IMG/VR virus record: IMGVR_UViG_3300047554_000214
Span: 1 to 48,842 of that record
DNA: 48,842 bases
DNA from: a virus
Strand: one strand, 5' to 3'
The notes beneath the pieces are model-generated. The model did not search any database, was not told where the DNA came from, and saw only the letters and a list, made by a program, of their open reading frames with translations. Shown one piece after another: positions 32,001 through 41,001 of this stretch; the first letter of the stretch is position 1; every line of letters begins with the position of its first letter. Both the position numbers and the translations under genes were made by a program.

Positions 32001-35000
32001 AGAATACTGTCATCGGCAATATTCTTGAAAATCTTTAACACATAAGAACCAGCATCTACAATAGCGCCAAGACCAGATGCGGCACTTAGCGAAATCGATT
32101 GCATTGCAGATTTGAAGTTATTTTGGAAAAGGATAATCTTAGAATCAAGATTATCTACAGTCTTCTCAAACGAATCACCCAAGAATGTTGCATCCTCAAA
32201 AGCTGTGCTAGCGTCGCTCATCGAGTTTTGCACAACATCCAAGTTTTCAGCCAGACGAGTCAAAGTGTTGACTTCGCGAGTCTCAGTAATGTTCAAAGCG
32301 TCAAAAGCTTTAGTCATGTTGCCTGTAGCTTTCAAACCTGCAAGCATAGACTGGAAGGCTTTAGAAGCACCGCCGTCAGGGTCAGACCATGTAGCTTTAA
32401 ACTCTTCAGAACTCATGCCAGCGATCTTAGCAAAGTTTTGCAACTCTGCGCCTCCACGACTTACAGCTCGGTTAATGTCAGCAAAAACACGAGTAAACAC
32501 ACCACGAGCCTGTTCAGGAGCAATACCCAGCGAAGCGATAGCTGTCGATAGACCGACAATTTCGTCAGGCGCAAAACCAGCCTGCTCGGAAACTGCAGCG
32601 ATAGATTCAGTAAGTGCAAGAATTTCAGATTCTGTAGCTACAGCGTTAACACCAGCATAAGCAATAGCGGAACCTAGGTTTTCAAACTGTGCATAATCTA
32701 CGTTTGCAAGTTCAGCAATACGACCAAACTTTTGTGCAGTAGTTTCGGCGCTAATGCCAGTAACGGATGAGAACTTTGCAACAACTTCAGTAAAGTTCTT
32801 AATACCGTCAGCAGTAACACCCATCTGCGCACCAAGCGTACCAATAGCGGTAAGCTGTTCAAAGCTGATAGGCATAGTCTCTGAAAGTTTAACAAACATG
32901 ACAGCCATGCCCTGCGTCTCGTCACCAAGAAGCTGCATTGCACGATCTACTGAAGTGAACGCTGTTTCATAGTTGCGGAAAGCATCAGTGAACTGGAAAA
33001 TGGTTTTGCTGAAACGGAAAAGGTTTTGCGAAACATTTTGGAAAGCATTGCCAACGTCATAGAGGGCGTAGCGTCCGCTAATCCATGTGCTGACTAGAGA
33101 CTTGGTTGCCTTTTCTGCTTCACGCGAAGCTTCAACTTGGTCTTTAAGTTGGCGTTTAATTTCCTCGCTAGCGTCGCGAGTCTTTTTCGGATCTGGGCCG
33201 AACATTTCTCCGCCACGCTCAGTTATATAACCGCCACCTGGTGGGCGACCTGCGCCACCAAAACCGCCACCTACACCACCGCCTACAGCGTAAGATTTGT
33301 CTTCACCGCTTACGTCCTTAACTGTAACAACTTGTCTGTCAAGATTACGCACAGCAGAACCGCCGCCAGTTTTAAGCTGAGTAGCAAGAGTGTCATAAGG
33401 GGCGCGTCTAATTTCCTTGAGGTAATCTTTTTCAGAAACAACATCAGAAGCCATCTTTTTAAGTTTATCTTGAGCCTCTTTAGCGTCATAAGCAGCCTCT
33501 GCATACATTTTGCGTTCAACAAGAAGAGCACTCTTCTCTTCGCGTGAAAGGTCCTTGTTTTCTGCCAAAACCGTATTAAGCTTTTCAATAGCAACCTTGC
33601 TATCAATAATAGTTTGCTCAAGCTTTTTGTATTCTTTAGTTGCTACAATAGCTTCATCACTTTGCTCTCGCAAGCTCTTAACAGCTTTAGCTTCAGCAAC
33701 AGTTTTTTTCTCTTGAGCATCAGTAACCGCTTCAACAGCGACAACTTCTGCAGCCGCAGCGGCACGATCCTGAGCGTTGAACGACGCTTCTGGAATTGTT
33801 AGCTCTGGCTGCGATGGTGCTGGATTGCCGAAAGCTGTAGGATATTTTCCTCTAGTCTTAGTACTGTATGGTAGAAGATGTCCACCAGCGCCATAACCAG
33901 GGCCAGCCCAGTTAGCTTGAGAAGAAGACATTGCAGCATACTGCGCAAACATACCCTTCAAGAAATCGTGCACAAGCAAAGAAAGAGCAGCATCCGTTTG
34001 AGCTGTGTGAGGAGGTAGGCCATTAATGCCCTGAACCTTACCATCATTAAACTGCACACCAGGAAGAGCGCCAGGATAGTTTTCCTGAATCTTAGAAGCA
34101 AGCTGAGTTAATGTAAGACCAGCAACTTCTTTCTCTTTTTTAACATCATATATAGAAGCAAGAATATTGTTTAGCCCAGAATCGGTGCTACCACTTTTTT
34201 TAAGCTTTCTTGTGACCAGCAAAACGTCAATAAGGTTTTGCAAAGAATTAGTAACCACAGTAGGCTCAAGGTTAAACTCTTCAGCAAACTTATTTAAAGT
34301 ATCTGCAGATCTTGAAAGCCTTGAAAAGTCTGCTGATAGCATCTGATTACCAGCGACACCAATTTCTAAATCATTAAGCAAAGAGAAAACTGTATCCAAG
34401 CCAGTAATCTTTTTGCGGTAAAGTTCAAGGTTTTGTTTAATCTGTTCATCTGAAGAACCAGTTTGTCCAAGCTTAGTTAAATCAAAACCAGACTTGAGAG
34501 CTGTTGCCGCAAGGCTACTTATAGAAGCTGCACCTGCTTTACCGTCTTGGCTTTGCATTCTCATAGCTTCGTTCACAGAAATTTCACCCATGCGTGAACC
34601 AGTAGAACTCATACCAACAGGGGCGTGGAAGAACTTGTAAAGATCCCTAATCTCGCCCATAGGTGTTTTAAGCTTGATAGCAGCTTCAGTAAATGGTGTC
34701 GCGACAGCATCAACAAACTCGGTATCAAAACCTGCTAGAAGTTTTGAAACATCACCCTCAGCTTGGTCAATAGCGATCTGAAGTTCACGAATAACTCCAC
34801 CAATACCTAGGCCTTCATATTTCGCAAAGATTGCTTGAAACTTTTGGCGATAGGCTGGAACTTCAGCTTCAGCTTCTTGAGCTTGCTGTTCAACATTTTC
34901 AGTAAGAGTTTCCATAGCTTTAGCCATAAGGTCTTGAATTCCTCGACCATAACCAGCCTGCTTCAAAAACTCTGGACGTGACTTAATTTGTGCGGCGATA

Positions 35001-36619
35001 CTATTGTTGTAATCGAAAGCCAAAGATGGATCAAGTCCACCAACTTCCATGCCAGTAGCAGAATCACGATAAGGCTTTTGTAATGCTCCACGAATATTTG
35101 ACGCTTCGATTTGAGAATTAATTTTAGGATCAGTTGAAGACCCTAGGCTACTAAATATTGAACCATAATTTAGACCAAGTTGCATTTCGTATTGAAAAAC
35201 TGCATTATTAATAGCATCCATGATGTAGCCCATGCCATGCTGCACATCATCATCACTAAAATCTTGACCAGCAAGCTGCTCAATTTGTGCTATTTCAGCA
35301 TCAACAGCTACTTCTATTGCTCGAGCCAAGATTTCATTTTGAACTTGCTCAGTAAATTTTTTCATAGCTTCTGGATTTTGTGCACCAAAGTTATTCCATT
35401 TACGCATAGAATCTGCGCTATAAGGCGCAGCACCACTAGGAAGTTCACCTGGAGTGTAGGCAGATGTTGGAGATCCCCAAACCCTACCACTATTAGGATT
35501 CTCTATATTTGCATCAAAAAGACTAGCGTTCACCTTGTCTAGCACAGGAGCAATACGCTGCAATGCGTCTGCAAGTTTAGCTTCAACAATGTCAGAACCA
35601 GGTTCCCTGCTGCCAGGGGCAATCTTTTCTACAACACGCTGAAAAGCGGTTTCAAGCAATGCTGGGGATACAAGAATAGAGCCACCTTTTCCAGGTGCAA
35701 AATCAGCGAAATCTTTTGGATTAAATTTTTGGCCATTAATTTGACCACCTTTCAATGCTGAGTAAAATGAGCGCAAGTCTTCTACTTGAGTGTTATCAAA
35801 TTCACCAAACGCTGCACGTGGATCAAGTTTTGTAGGTGCTACTCTAATGCCAAGTATTTTTGCAAGATTTGCAGCGTCGGTATTTAAAGCAGAAATAACT
35901 GCGCGAACTTCATCGCTAAGACCTTCAAGATCATCAGCAACATCATATATAACCGCTGTAAGCCCAGCTTCGCTTTCTTCAATTCTTGTAATGCCAGCTT
36001 GGCTTGGCGAAATGTATTTTGCTAGCCCAGAAACTTTAACGCCAGCGTTAGCTGAGCCACCAACAATCTGGTTAATTTCCTGAAGCACAAGTTGACGTAT
36101 GCCTTCGATTTGCATGTTGCCACGAGCAGCGGAACCTGCGCCAGTGTAGTATTTGTCCTGGCCCCTGACTTCTTTAACTGCGCGAACTAGCTTGTCAAAG
36201 TCTGCTGTAGTTACATTTCGATCATTGTATACGTTAGTTTTAGTTGGACGACCCTGCCCAAGTGGAGTCTGCACATAGCGAGCAGAACTTTTATCATATT
36301 TAATTTGCTGACCAACATCACGCAGTTGATCTTTAACATCTTTAAAAATGTTAACCATTTGCCCAGCTGCTGCCTTAAGTTCAGCAGTTGGCAAAATATC
36401 AATAAGTTGTTTAGTAGTTAGTGGACTTTTTTTGTTGAAGAAAGATTCAAAAAGTTTTGCGCTAAACTGCTCCGCAGTTACGGGTTGGTTCTTTACGCCA
36501 ATCTTAATAGAATTTTTTGAAAGCTCCGCAATTTGTCGAGTAACATCATCAACCGAGCGCTTGTTAAGCTCAACGTCAATACCAATTTTAACGTTTTTAC
36601 TGAGATTGTTGTCCGCCAA
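29015..36619 (-). CDS. Tape measure protein
   Basis: About 2,534 residues, the largest gene. Sets tail length and enters the cell during DNA ejection. I favour TTG 36619 (AGGTGG five bases before) over GTG 36628, which lies inside that ribosome site. A TP901-type tape-measure core lies late, around residues 1170-1480 (FADINRAVSRGGAELQNFAK, SMLAGLKATGNMTKAF). Two membrane segments follow near 1555 and 1820, long coiled coils near 2100-2200, and a terminal GYVSGPGTGTSDSIPAYLSN motif near 2440. A Gly-rich linker (~1125) divides off an unusual ~1,100-residue N-terminal region. Confidence 0.92.
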   Translation of the reverse strand: MADNNLSKNVKIGIDVELNKRSVDDVTRQIAELSKNSIKIGVKNQPVTAEQFSAKLFESFFNKKSPLTTKQLIDILPTAELKAAAGQMVNIFKDVKDQLRDVGQQIKYDKSSARYVQTPLGQGRPTKTNVYNDRNVTTADFDKLVRAVKEVRGQDKYYTGAGSAARGNMQIEGIRQLVLQEINQIVGGSANAGVKVSGLAKYISPSQAGITRIEESEAGLTAVIYDVADDLEGLSDEVRAVISALNTDAANLAKILGIRVAPTKLDPRAAFGEFDNTQVEDLRSFYSALKGGQINGQKFNPKDFADFAPGKGGSILVSPALLETAFQRVVEKIAPGSREPGSDIVEAKLADALQRIAPVLDKVNASLFDANIENPNSGRVWGSPTSAYTPGELPSGAAPYSADSMRKWNNFGAQNPEAMKKFTEQVQNEILARAIEVAVDAEIAQIEQLAGQDFSDDDVQHGMGYIMDAINNAVFQYEMQLGLNYGSIFSSLGSSTDPKINSQIEASNIRGALQKPYRDSATGMEVGGLDPSLAFDYNNSIAAQIKSRPEFLKQAGYGRGIQDLMAKAMETLTENVEQQAQEAEAEVPAYRQKFQAIFAKYEGLGIGGVIRELQIAIDQAEGDVSKLLAGFDTEFVDAVATPFTEAAIKLKTPMGEIRDLYKFFHAPVGMSSTGSRMGEISVNEAMRMQSQDGKAGAASISSLAATALKSGFDLTKLGQTGSSDEQIKQNLELYRKKITGLDTVFSLLNDLEIGVAGNQMLSADFSRLSRSADTLNKFAEEFNLEPTVVTNSLQNLIDVLLVTRKLKKSGSTDSGLNNILASIYDVKKEKEVAGLTLTQLASKIQENYPGALPGVQFNDGKVQGINGLPPHTAQTDAALSLLVHDFLKGMFAQYAAMSSSQANWAGPGYGAGGHLLPYSTKTRGKYPTAFGNPAPSQPELTIPEASFNAQDRAAAAAEVVAVEAVTDAQEKKTVAEAKAVKSLREQSDEAIVATKEYKKLEQTIIDSKVAIEKLNTVLAENKDLSREEKSALLVERKMYAEAAYDAKEAQDKLKKMASDVVSEKDYLKEIRRAPYDTLATQLKTGGGSAVRNLDRQVVTVKDVSGEDKSYAVGGGVGGGFGGAGRPPGGGYITERGGEMFGPDPKKTRDASEEIKRQLKDQVEASREAEKATKSLVSTWISGRYALYDVGNAFQNVSQNLFRFSKTIFQFTDAFRNYETAFTSVDRAMQLLGDETQGMAVMFVKLSETMPISFEQLTAIGTLGAQMGVTADGIKNFTEVVAKFSSVTGISAETTAQKFGRIAELANVDYAQFENLGSAIAYAGVNAVATESEILALTESIAAVSEQAGFAPDEIVGLSTAIASLGIAPEQARGVFTRVFADINRAVSRGGAELQNFAKIAGMSSEEFKATWSDPDGGASKAFQSMLAGLKATGNMTKAFDALNITETREVNTLTRLAENLDVVQNSMSDASTAFEDATFLGDSFEKTVDNLDSKIILFQNNFKSAMQSISLSAASGLGAIVDAGSYVLKIFKNIADDSILGPLMNFIYATTTIAGAFTGVGAVISKVLAQIYAFRVAMVNTANDPNIVSGLGGYIKNLSGFGSALVEDHTGLTALNGKMGELKNVTFGVSEAWSKLRGDTTKVFSSLLEESNIYLSSGSALFAAAPKPEDTGKSFKDIGESGRAKYARDEAQAVARVVENRKQLLQVMEDQLPWDEANRAASLATLEAAKAEQIYIYTTKDGIKAVDLDTQMKLKNATAAEIEASAELKAAQANIANAQANKAGAAAINTQTKAQSLASKGALGFGATISAMLGPISIAIAAITLLVMAYEAIATAIEEANTVHLFEDQGGTAAIREAIYKDTQAWKENGEAIATATSKVVDNRKEIPAYKTALTAAAKGQETLKTATEDATDKIEEQTLAIGQNTKELLAKALYENKEIQEAFNRYPEIFSTIEAAGINVSGLLERMLDPNVSGDELVAELEKIKTTVNTTDPIAFTNALSILQQAIKDTKNGIDDALSQSKLVSSIRKMLGLAENLDDTVDGVGATVRTVIDYANDLSSVFERIQQISLERLTARDTVINGWRNIRDAAKAAQQAVKDANKEINDLSADQAMLQYQYDVAKRYGDERRMAILQGKMTANQEKLADATKARNEAEDQASMTLVGSSKAAIANRATLSGMVDGYQNYVLALVRAGVKGKDLQDAVDKAKDSFIKNGESVGFSKDQLDKYVNMFDEFLKAVKKTPRNVTIEFIAEMSAADNALREFIAKANSSKATVKIDAELPDLGGANPSANVDANGKPILYGDPRFVKPGIPGSPTNGSFIQGPEWFKSDTGATISPELAAKGREWGSKYSPRVLQELLKTWDPAFGFEDNINTNEAFASAVKLGLAKTTGRPVDNQMGLLTWLKYLQSIQWNKKDSPYFATGGYVSGPGTGTSDSIPAYLSNGEYVITAKATSAYGADFMNALNQQRVTFAQPQTFAQNSNNSPTMVYLSPEDRALLRAAVDRPVELYTENTKIAQSANAGNLILAQRGMR

Positions 36620-36647
36620 AAGATCCACCTAACTTAAGTATGTATCT

Positions 36648-36653
36648 ATTATA
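36648..36653 (-). promoter_or_regulatory. -10-like TATAAT before the tape measure gene
   Basis: Minus-strand GTGTATAATAG between the chaperone stop and the tape measure start. No clear -35. Possibly a weak internal promoter. Confidence 0.3.
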
Positions 36654-36659
36654 CACTAT

Positions 36660-37094
36660 TTAGGTCTCCTGCTCTTTCTGCATTTGCTCGGCCAAATAAG
36701 CAAAATAAGAGCTACGAGAGGGCATGTCGCCATCATCGTAAGTGTAAGCAACTACATAATCGCTTTCACCAAAAGTCTTTTTCTTAGACTTCTTCTTCTC
36801 TTTCATTTCGTTGTGGCGTTCAAGTTCAGCCTTAGCGAAACAGACAGTAGTCTTAATTTTAAAGCCAACATTGGTAGCGTTCTCGTTACGACAAATCCAG
36901 ATAGGGTTGCCACACTGTGAGCAAGTCTCATCCTGCAAAGTTTGATAAGCCTCAAGCAAAAGAAAATCAAATTTTGTCCAAGGATCAAACGGCTGCTCAT
37001 GAAAAAGCATGGCAGTAGGACGGATCTTGTTTTCGATGGCAACCCTAATCTTAGTCACATAAGGACGGTTATGTGCCCAAGTTAGGACTTCGGT
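36660..37094 (-). CDS. Tail assembly chaperone, -1 frame extension
   Basis: 144 residues made only by -1 frameshifting from the 37082-37678 gene. After the slippery site the frame reads ACC GAA GTC ... and joins KIRVAIENKIRPTAMLFHEQ without a stop. A GTG at 37058 is an unlikely independent start (no ribosome site). Contains a zinc-ribbon-like CSQCG...C motif and a Lys-rich stretch. The fused product (~339 residues) guides the tape measure during tail assembly, like lambda gpGT. Confidence 0.82.
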   Translation of the reverse strand, partial: TEVLTWAHNRPYVTKIRVAIENKIRPTAMLFHEQPFDPWTKFDFLLLEAYQTLQDETCSQCGNPIWICRNENATNVGFKIKTTVCFAKAELERHNEMKEKKKSKKKTFGESDYVVAYTYDDGDMPSRSSYFAYLAEQMQKEQET

Positions 37095-37678
37095 AAAAAA
37101 CCTGCATCAGTCAATTCGTCAAAATATCCTCCAGCAAGTGTCAAAACTTGCATAGATTCAACAAGCTTATTCCACTCGGTGAGCGGAAGGTTAACGCGAA
37201 GCTCTTCAGCTTTGTCATAATCGAAAACATCTTCTTCAACATTACCTTCACTGTCACGCACAGAAACAATGTTTAGGCCAACAAGTGTAGTAATGTAGTC
37301 GCGCATCCAGCCAGGAACCTCGGTAGGGTTCTCGTCCTTTGCAACATTGTGCAGCTTGTTAGTCTGCTCAAGCACAAGCTCGACAGTCTTCTGATTAACT
37401 CCGCGCATAGTAAAAGTGATAGCGCTAGACTTGATCTGTTCAGCAAGCTGATTAGCTTCAACCTGCAAAGCCTCAAAAGCATCAACATCAGTGGTTGCTT
37501 TCATAACTTCGTCAAGCTCACGCAGGCGGTGTGCCGCCTCAGCGTTCAAATAGATAGTTACGTCACGCTGCGGATACGCGCGACCCTTAATAGCGTCGAC
37601 AAGGCTAAAAACCTTCTTCGACTGTGACTCCTTGACAAGTTCCAAAGCTTCAGTAGCTTGGTCAATATTTTCGCTCAT
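37082..37678 (-). CDS. Tail assembly chaperone
   Basis: 198 residues, the normal-frame product. Helical and acidic (NIDQATEALELVKESQSKKV; RELDEVMKATTDVDAFEALQ). Lies between the major tail protein and tape measure, the conserved chaperone position. A slippery T-TTT-TTA stands three codons before its stop. Confidence 0.85.
   Translation of the reverse strand: MSENIDQATEALELVKESQSKKVFSLVDAIKGRAYPQRDVTIYLNAEAAHRLRELDEVMKATTDVDAFEALQVEANQLAEQIKSSAITFTMRGVNQKTVELVLEQTNKLHNVAKDENPTEVPGWMRDYITTLVGLNIVSVRDSEGNVEEDVFDYDKAEELRVNLPLTEWNKLVESMQVLTLAGGYFDELTDAGFLPKS
37094..37100 (-). promoter_or_regulatory. -1 programmed frameshift site (T TTT TTA)
   Basis: Minus strand GG[T TTT TTA] CCG AAG TCC TAA: a classical X-XXY-YYZ heptamer in the correct frame, three codons before the stop of the chaperone. 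Slipping back one base leads into the 36660 frame. Confidence 0.85.
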
Positions 37679-37724
37679 TTTAGCGCCTTTCTAAAACAGT
37701 GTTTCACCCATTAGAGATTGAAGA

Positions 37725-37761
37725 AAGGGGGAGAGCAAATGGGCGCAAATCTCTCCCCCTT
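37725..37761 (-). terminator. Strong hairpin after the major tail protein
   Basis: Minus strand AAGGGGGAGAG (37761-37751) pairs fully with CTCTCCCCCTT (37735-37725), 15-base loop, then TCTTC. The weak T-run suggests partial termination, which would lower tail chaperone and tape measure output relative to major tail protein. Confidence 0.7.
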
Positions 37762-37772
37762 CCAGCCTGTTA

Positions 37773-38882
37773 CTAAGCTACGAGAGCCTTGTTGGCTCCA
37801 ACCTTACCCTGCTGGGTGAAGTTGACCATAAACTTAACGCTGTCTTCACCCTCAGTGTTGTCCATGAAGGCATCAGCGATGACCTTGAAAGACGACACGA
37901 TTTGAGTGGCGGCTGCAGCAGTAGTCTTAGGGTAGCCTACACGCATAACAAGGAATCCTTCAGGACGCGAACCATCGGTTGCAGCCTTGAAAGCCTCGTA
38001 AGCGTTGTAGTATGCACCAGTGGTCTCCGAGGTAATACCGCGGAAGAATGTTAGTGATGCATTGTAGTTTGCGAATCCGCGAGTCTGTACTAGACCCTCG
38101 TCAACGATTCCTCGGTCTTCGATCTTGTTCGAGTCAGTCGAACCAAGGTCAAAACCATCCCACGCGATAGCGTCGGTTAGTTCGAGGCTGCCAGACTTTG
38201 TTAGGTCAGTGATGTCTGGAGCGTTGATCCAAGTGTCTTCAGCGGTTGTAAGGTTAGCGGTTGGAACCCACCAGACCTTGATCTTACCGTTTGAGGTGCT
38301 CTTGGTTCCAATTGACGAAGCAAGTAGTGGGCCTGCACCAGCAGTACCTGCTGCTACTTCAACGTTAACCTTAACTTCACCAGTGGTTAGGAAGCGAGCG
38401 CCGAGGCGAATCATCTGTCCGTCACCAATGATGTGTACAGGGAAGTCGGTCTCAACACCAAAGATGCTGATTTCGTCACCCTCAGCAAAAGCTGCGTTGT
38501 GAGTCTTACCGACACGCTTGATTAGGAAGTACTTTACGCCTTCTTTTTCAAACAGTTTACGGAAGTTGTTGAACGAGTTGTCGTCTGTACGGTTTTCGTG
38601 AACGAAACCATCTAGCGAAGCCTCGTAGCTGTGGTAGGTTGGTGTGTTAACAGTTGCGTTGTCAACGATGCTTAGTGAGCTGTCAGACTGCGAAGCGGTC
38701 TGGTTTAGCGTGTAGTCGTCGGTAACAGCCTGCGAAATGTTTACAACACCAGCAGTTAGAACACCAGAGGTGAATGTTCCAGCTGTAGTAATTTCACTCA
38801 GTGTAGGAGCGGTCCAGTCAGCGAATGCATCCTTGTGGGCTACATAAAGACCAACGTTAGGACGAAGCATTTTAGTTGCCAT
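37773..38882 (-). CDS. Major tail tube protein
   Basis: 369 residues, abundant-protein look: followed by a strong hairpin, preceded by head-tail genes, before the chaperones. Beta-rich, with AYYNAYEAFKAATDGSRPEG and FKVIADAFMDN late. An extra ~60-residue stretch in the centre (SNGKIKVWWVPTANLTTAED on) may be a surface domain. Confidence 0.85.
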   Translation of the reverse strand: MATKMLRPNVGLYVAHKDAFADWTAPTLSEITTAGTFTSGVLTAGVVNISQAVTDDYTLNQTASQSDSSLSIVDNATVNTPTYHSYEASLDGFVHENRTDDNSFNNFRKLFEKEGVKYFLIKRVGKTHNAAFAEGDEISIFGVETDFPVHIIGDGQMIRLGARFLTTGEVKVNVEVAAGTAGAGPLLASSIGTKSTSNGKIKVWWVPTANLTTAEDTWINAPDITDLTKSGSLELTDAIAWDGFDLGSTDSNKIEDRGIVDEGLVQTRGFANYNASLTFFRGITSETTGAYYNAYEAFKAATDGSRPEGFLVMRVGYPKTTAAAATQIVSSFKVIADAFMDNTEGEDSVKFMVNFTQQGKVGANKALVA

Positions 38883-38885
38883 CTT

Positions 38886-39116
38886 CTATTCCTTATTCTC
38901 TTCAATTTCGGTTACAGGTTCAGGCAGGATTGCCTTGTCCTTTGGAGCAAAAAACTCCTTCTTGTTGTTTTTCTTTGGAGCTTCAACAGCCTTCTCCTCA
39001 GCAGCAGGAACATAGTCTTCTGCGAGAACAAGATTTTCGCCCAAAACAGGGTGGCCTAGGTAATGGCGCGGAACGGCCATGCTCTTGCCAGTGATTGTGT
39101 TAATTACAATAGGCAT
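38886..39116 (-). CDS. Small hypothetical protein
   Basis: 76 residues. The first half, VINTITGKSMAVPRHYLGHP, resembles a short domain seen in capsid or tail accessory proteins; the second half is Lys/Glu/Pro-rich and disordered. Placed between the tail terminator-like gene and major tail protein. Confidence 0.65.
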   Translation of the reverse strand: MPIVINTITGKSMAVPRHYLGHPVLGENLVLAEDYVPAAEEKAVEAPKKNNKKEFFAPKDKAILPEPVTEIEENKE

Positions 39117-39140
39117 AAGAATCCTCTCTTAATCTATACT

Positions 39141-39572
39141 CTATAATACCACATTTGTATTTACTGGATATCGGAAGGATACTTCAGCAATATACTTTGC
39201 AGGTCTGGAACTAAAGTCAGGTGTAACATATCTGCTGTTTGATACTGGCACAAGTTCTCCAGCATCAGAAGGTATATATCCCATCAGTTTTGCGCGTACA
39301 AGATCAGCAACTTGACGTGCTGATCGTTCGGTCGGTCCGACGCATTGAACGATAACAAAACTCTCGCCTAGATCATATCTGGATGATACGATTCCTTTTG
39401 AGTCTAAACTTGGCGACCATCCGCCAAAAAACGGTACAATAAATGGTAGCATGGTTCCGTTAGAGTATTCTAACGCTGAATCATCTGGCACACCATTCTC
39501 GTAAACTGTTTGAGAAAGCTCTTTAAGTTTTGTAACGATTTGGTCTTGAATCGGTATAAGTGACAATCCCAT
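39141..39572 (-). CDS. Probable tail terminator protein
   Basis: 143 residues. QDQIVTKLKELSQTVYENGV start, beta core with ESFVIVQCVGPTERSARQVA, and a C-terminal YIAEVSFRYPV. Size and position (after the gp10-like gene, before the tube protein) match tail terminators that cap the tube. Confidence 0.68.
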   Translation of the reverse strand: MGLSLIPIQDQIVTKLKELSQTVYENGVPDDSALEYSNGTMLPFIVPFFGGWSPSLDSKGIVSSRYDLGESFVIVQCVGPTERSARQVADLVRAKLMGYIPSDAGELVPVSNSRYVTPDFSSRPAKYIAEVSFRYPVNTNVVL

Positions 39573-40120
39573 TATTTATATCCTCGTTTCTTCCAATATT
39601 CGTCAAGGTTAGTTTTAAAGGCTTCTACACCAGCCTGCTGCGCATGCATTCCTGGAACGAAATCGCCATCGAGATCGAAACCATATTCTTGCATCATAAA
39701 ATATTTAGGGTCAGTGCGCCAGTCACCGTCAGGGTCTGCCTGTGAGCGTCGACGTGGTGAAGCATCCTTAATGTTACCATTAGCATCAGCTGGCCAACCA
39801 AAACCGCCAACAACAGCAGACTGTCTGCGCCTGTCAGCGTTCTCAACAATCTTTGGCTCCATAGATGCTACAGCGTCATACATTGTGCCAGTCTCTAAAC
39901 GCGCACCGTCAGGATTGCCGCGCATGCTGTTAATTGCTGAATGCCATTTAGAACCTGTAGGGCTGTCAAGGATTTTGTCTTTCATTGCGCGAGCAGCAGC
40001 TCGCGAAGCGAATCTTACAGCTTTGCGCACATTCTGCGCCTCTTCCTCCAAGATAGCATTTTTACGCCGAGCTACAGCGTTAGCGACGGCAATCTCAATA
40101 GGAAGGTTACGGTTAGCCAT
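39572..40120 (-). CDS. Head-tail joining protein (HK97 gp10-like)
   Basis: 182 residues from ATG 40120, overlapping the previous gene by eight bases; the frame upstream of that is inside the neighbour. A long Ala/Arg helix (AVRFASRAAARAMKDKILDS) and a C-terminal YWKKRGYK. Family by position and helical start; call is moderate. Confidence 0.65.
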   Translation of the reverse strand: MANRNLPIEIAVANAVARRKNAILEEEAQNVRKAVRFASRAAARAMKDKILDSPTGSKWHSAINSMRGNPDGARLETGTMYDAVASMEPKIVENADRRRQSAVVGGFGWPADANGNIKDASPRRRSQADPDGDWRTDPKYFMMQEYGFDLDGDFVPGMHAQQAGVEAFKTNLDEYWKKRGYK

Positions 40121-40598
40121 TGTTCGGGTTAAGCTCCTGATTAACTTCGCACAAAAGCATTCTGTGCCAAGGGTTTGAACTGTTAATAACTGAGCGCACA
40201 ACAAAGTCAAAGTTTACAAGGTTAGCGTCAAGTGGTGATGCTGTGACCTTCATGCGGTGTCCTGGGCGGATGTCAGCCATCTCTCCATTAGAACCAATCA
40301 GTTGGTTCTCTCTCATGCCGATATGTACTTCAACGATTTGTGAAGCGCCAGGATCGATAGCTTTAACTACGCTTGAACCGTCAGACATGCGGACAGATGC
40401 AGAGCGTGGCTGGATACGTGCGCGACCCTGCCAGAGGGTTACGGTGTTATTAGTCCAAGTATTTGTTGTTGGGTTATATGTGCTGTCTGCGCTCGCAGGG
40501 TTATAGATCTCGATTGTTGCAAGATGCAGAGCTTTTTCTGCAAGATTGTTGTGCGTAAACCATCTAGGGTCTACAGCTGGGCGAGTGTTTAAAGCCAT
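40113..40598 (-). CDS. Head-tail connector (head closure) protein
   Basis: 161 residues, beta-rich (TLWQGRARIQPRSASVRMSD; RPGHRMKVTASPLDANLVNF). WQGRARIQP with the VVRSVINSS end fits head-closure proteins of siphoviruses. Overlaps neighbours on both sides. Confidence 0.7.
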   Translation of the reverse strand: MALNTRPAVDPRWFTHNNLAEKALHLATIEIYNPASADSTYNPTTNTWTNNTVTLWQGRARIQPRSASVRMSDGSSVVKAIDPGASQIVEVHIGMRENQLIGSNGEMADIRPGHRMKVTASPLDANLVNFDFVVRSVINSSNPWHRMLLCEVNQELNPNNG

Positions 40599-40981
40599 TC
40601 GTTATCCCACTTCTTTAGTGGTGCAACAATGAAAGTTTCGTAAGAATCATACATCTCGTCTTTGTCGGCTTCATCTTGTAACTGTTTCGCTTGCGCTCTC
40701 AACTCTGCACCAAGTTTCGCACCATCAGTCTTGAAATCGTAAGTTGAAATAACTTTGTTAATCAACGCTTCAGACGTGGCGAGCACAAGCTTGGCCTGGG
40801 CAGCAGCACGTTTAACGTTGTCACTGTAAAGACTTAGGAATGCTTGAATCTGTGAGTCGTTAAAAATGTAAGCATCCGCCGCTGAAGGGTCGGCAGTGTT
40901 TTCCAACTGCTCTGTGTCAGGGATTAGCAGTCGGACTTGACCTATAGCTGTGCTATAGTTTGGCGGTGTGATATCTGGCAT
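40589..40981 (-). CDS. Head-tail adaptor protein
   Basis: 130 residues, helical. The motif IGQVRLLIPDTEQLENTADP plus YIFNDSQIQAFLSLYSDNVK is typical of head-tail adaptors (gp6/gp15 type) that bind below the portal. First connector gene after the fibre. Confidence 0.78.
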   Translation of the reverse strand: MPDITPPNYSTAIGQVRLLIPDTEQLENTADPSAADAYIFNDSQIQAFLSLYSDNVKRAAAQAKLVLATSEALINKVISTYDFKTDGAKLGAELRAQAKQLQDEADKDEMYDSYETFIVAPLKKWDNEWL

Positions 40982-41001
40982 ATTACTATTTTACCTTATC
41001 T

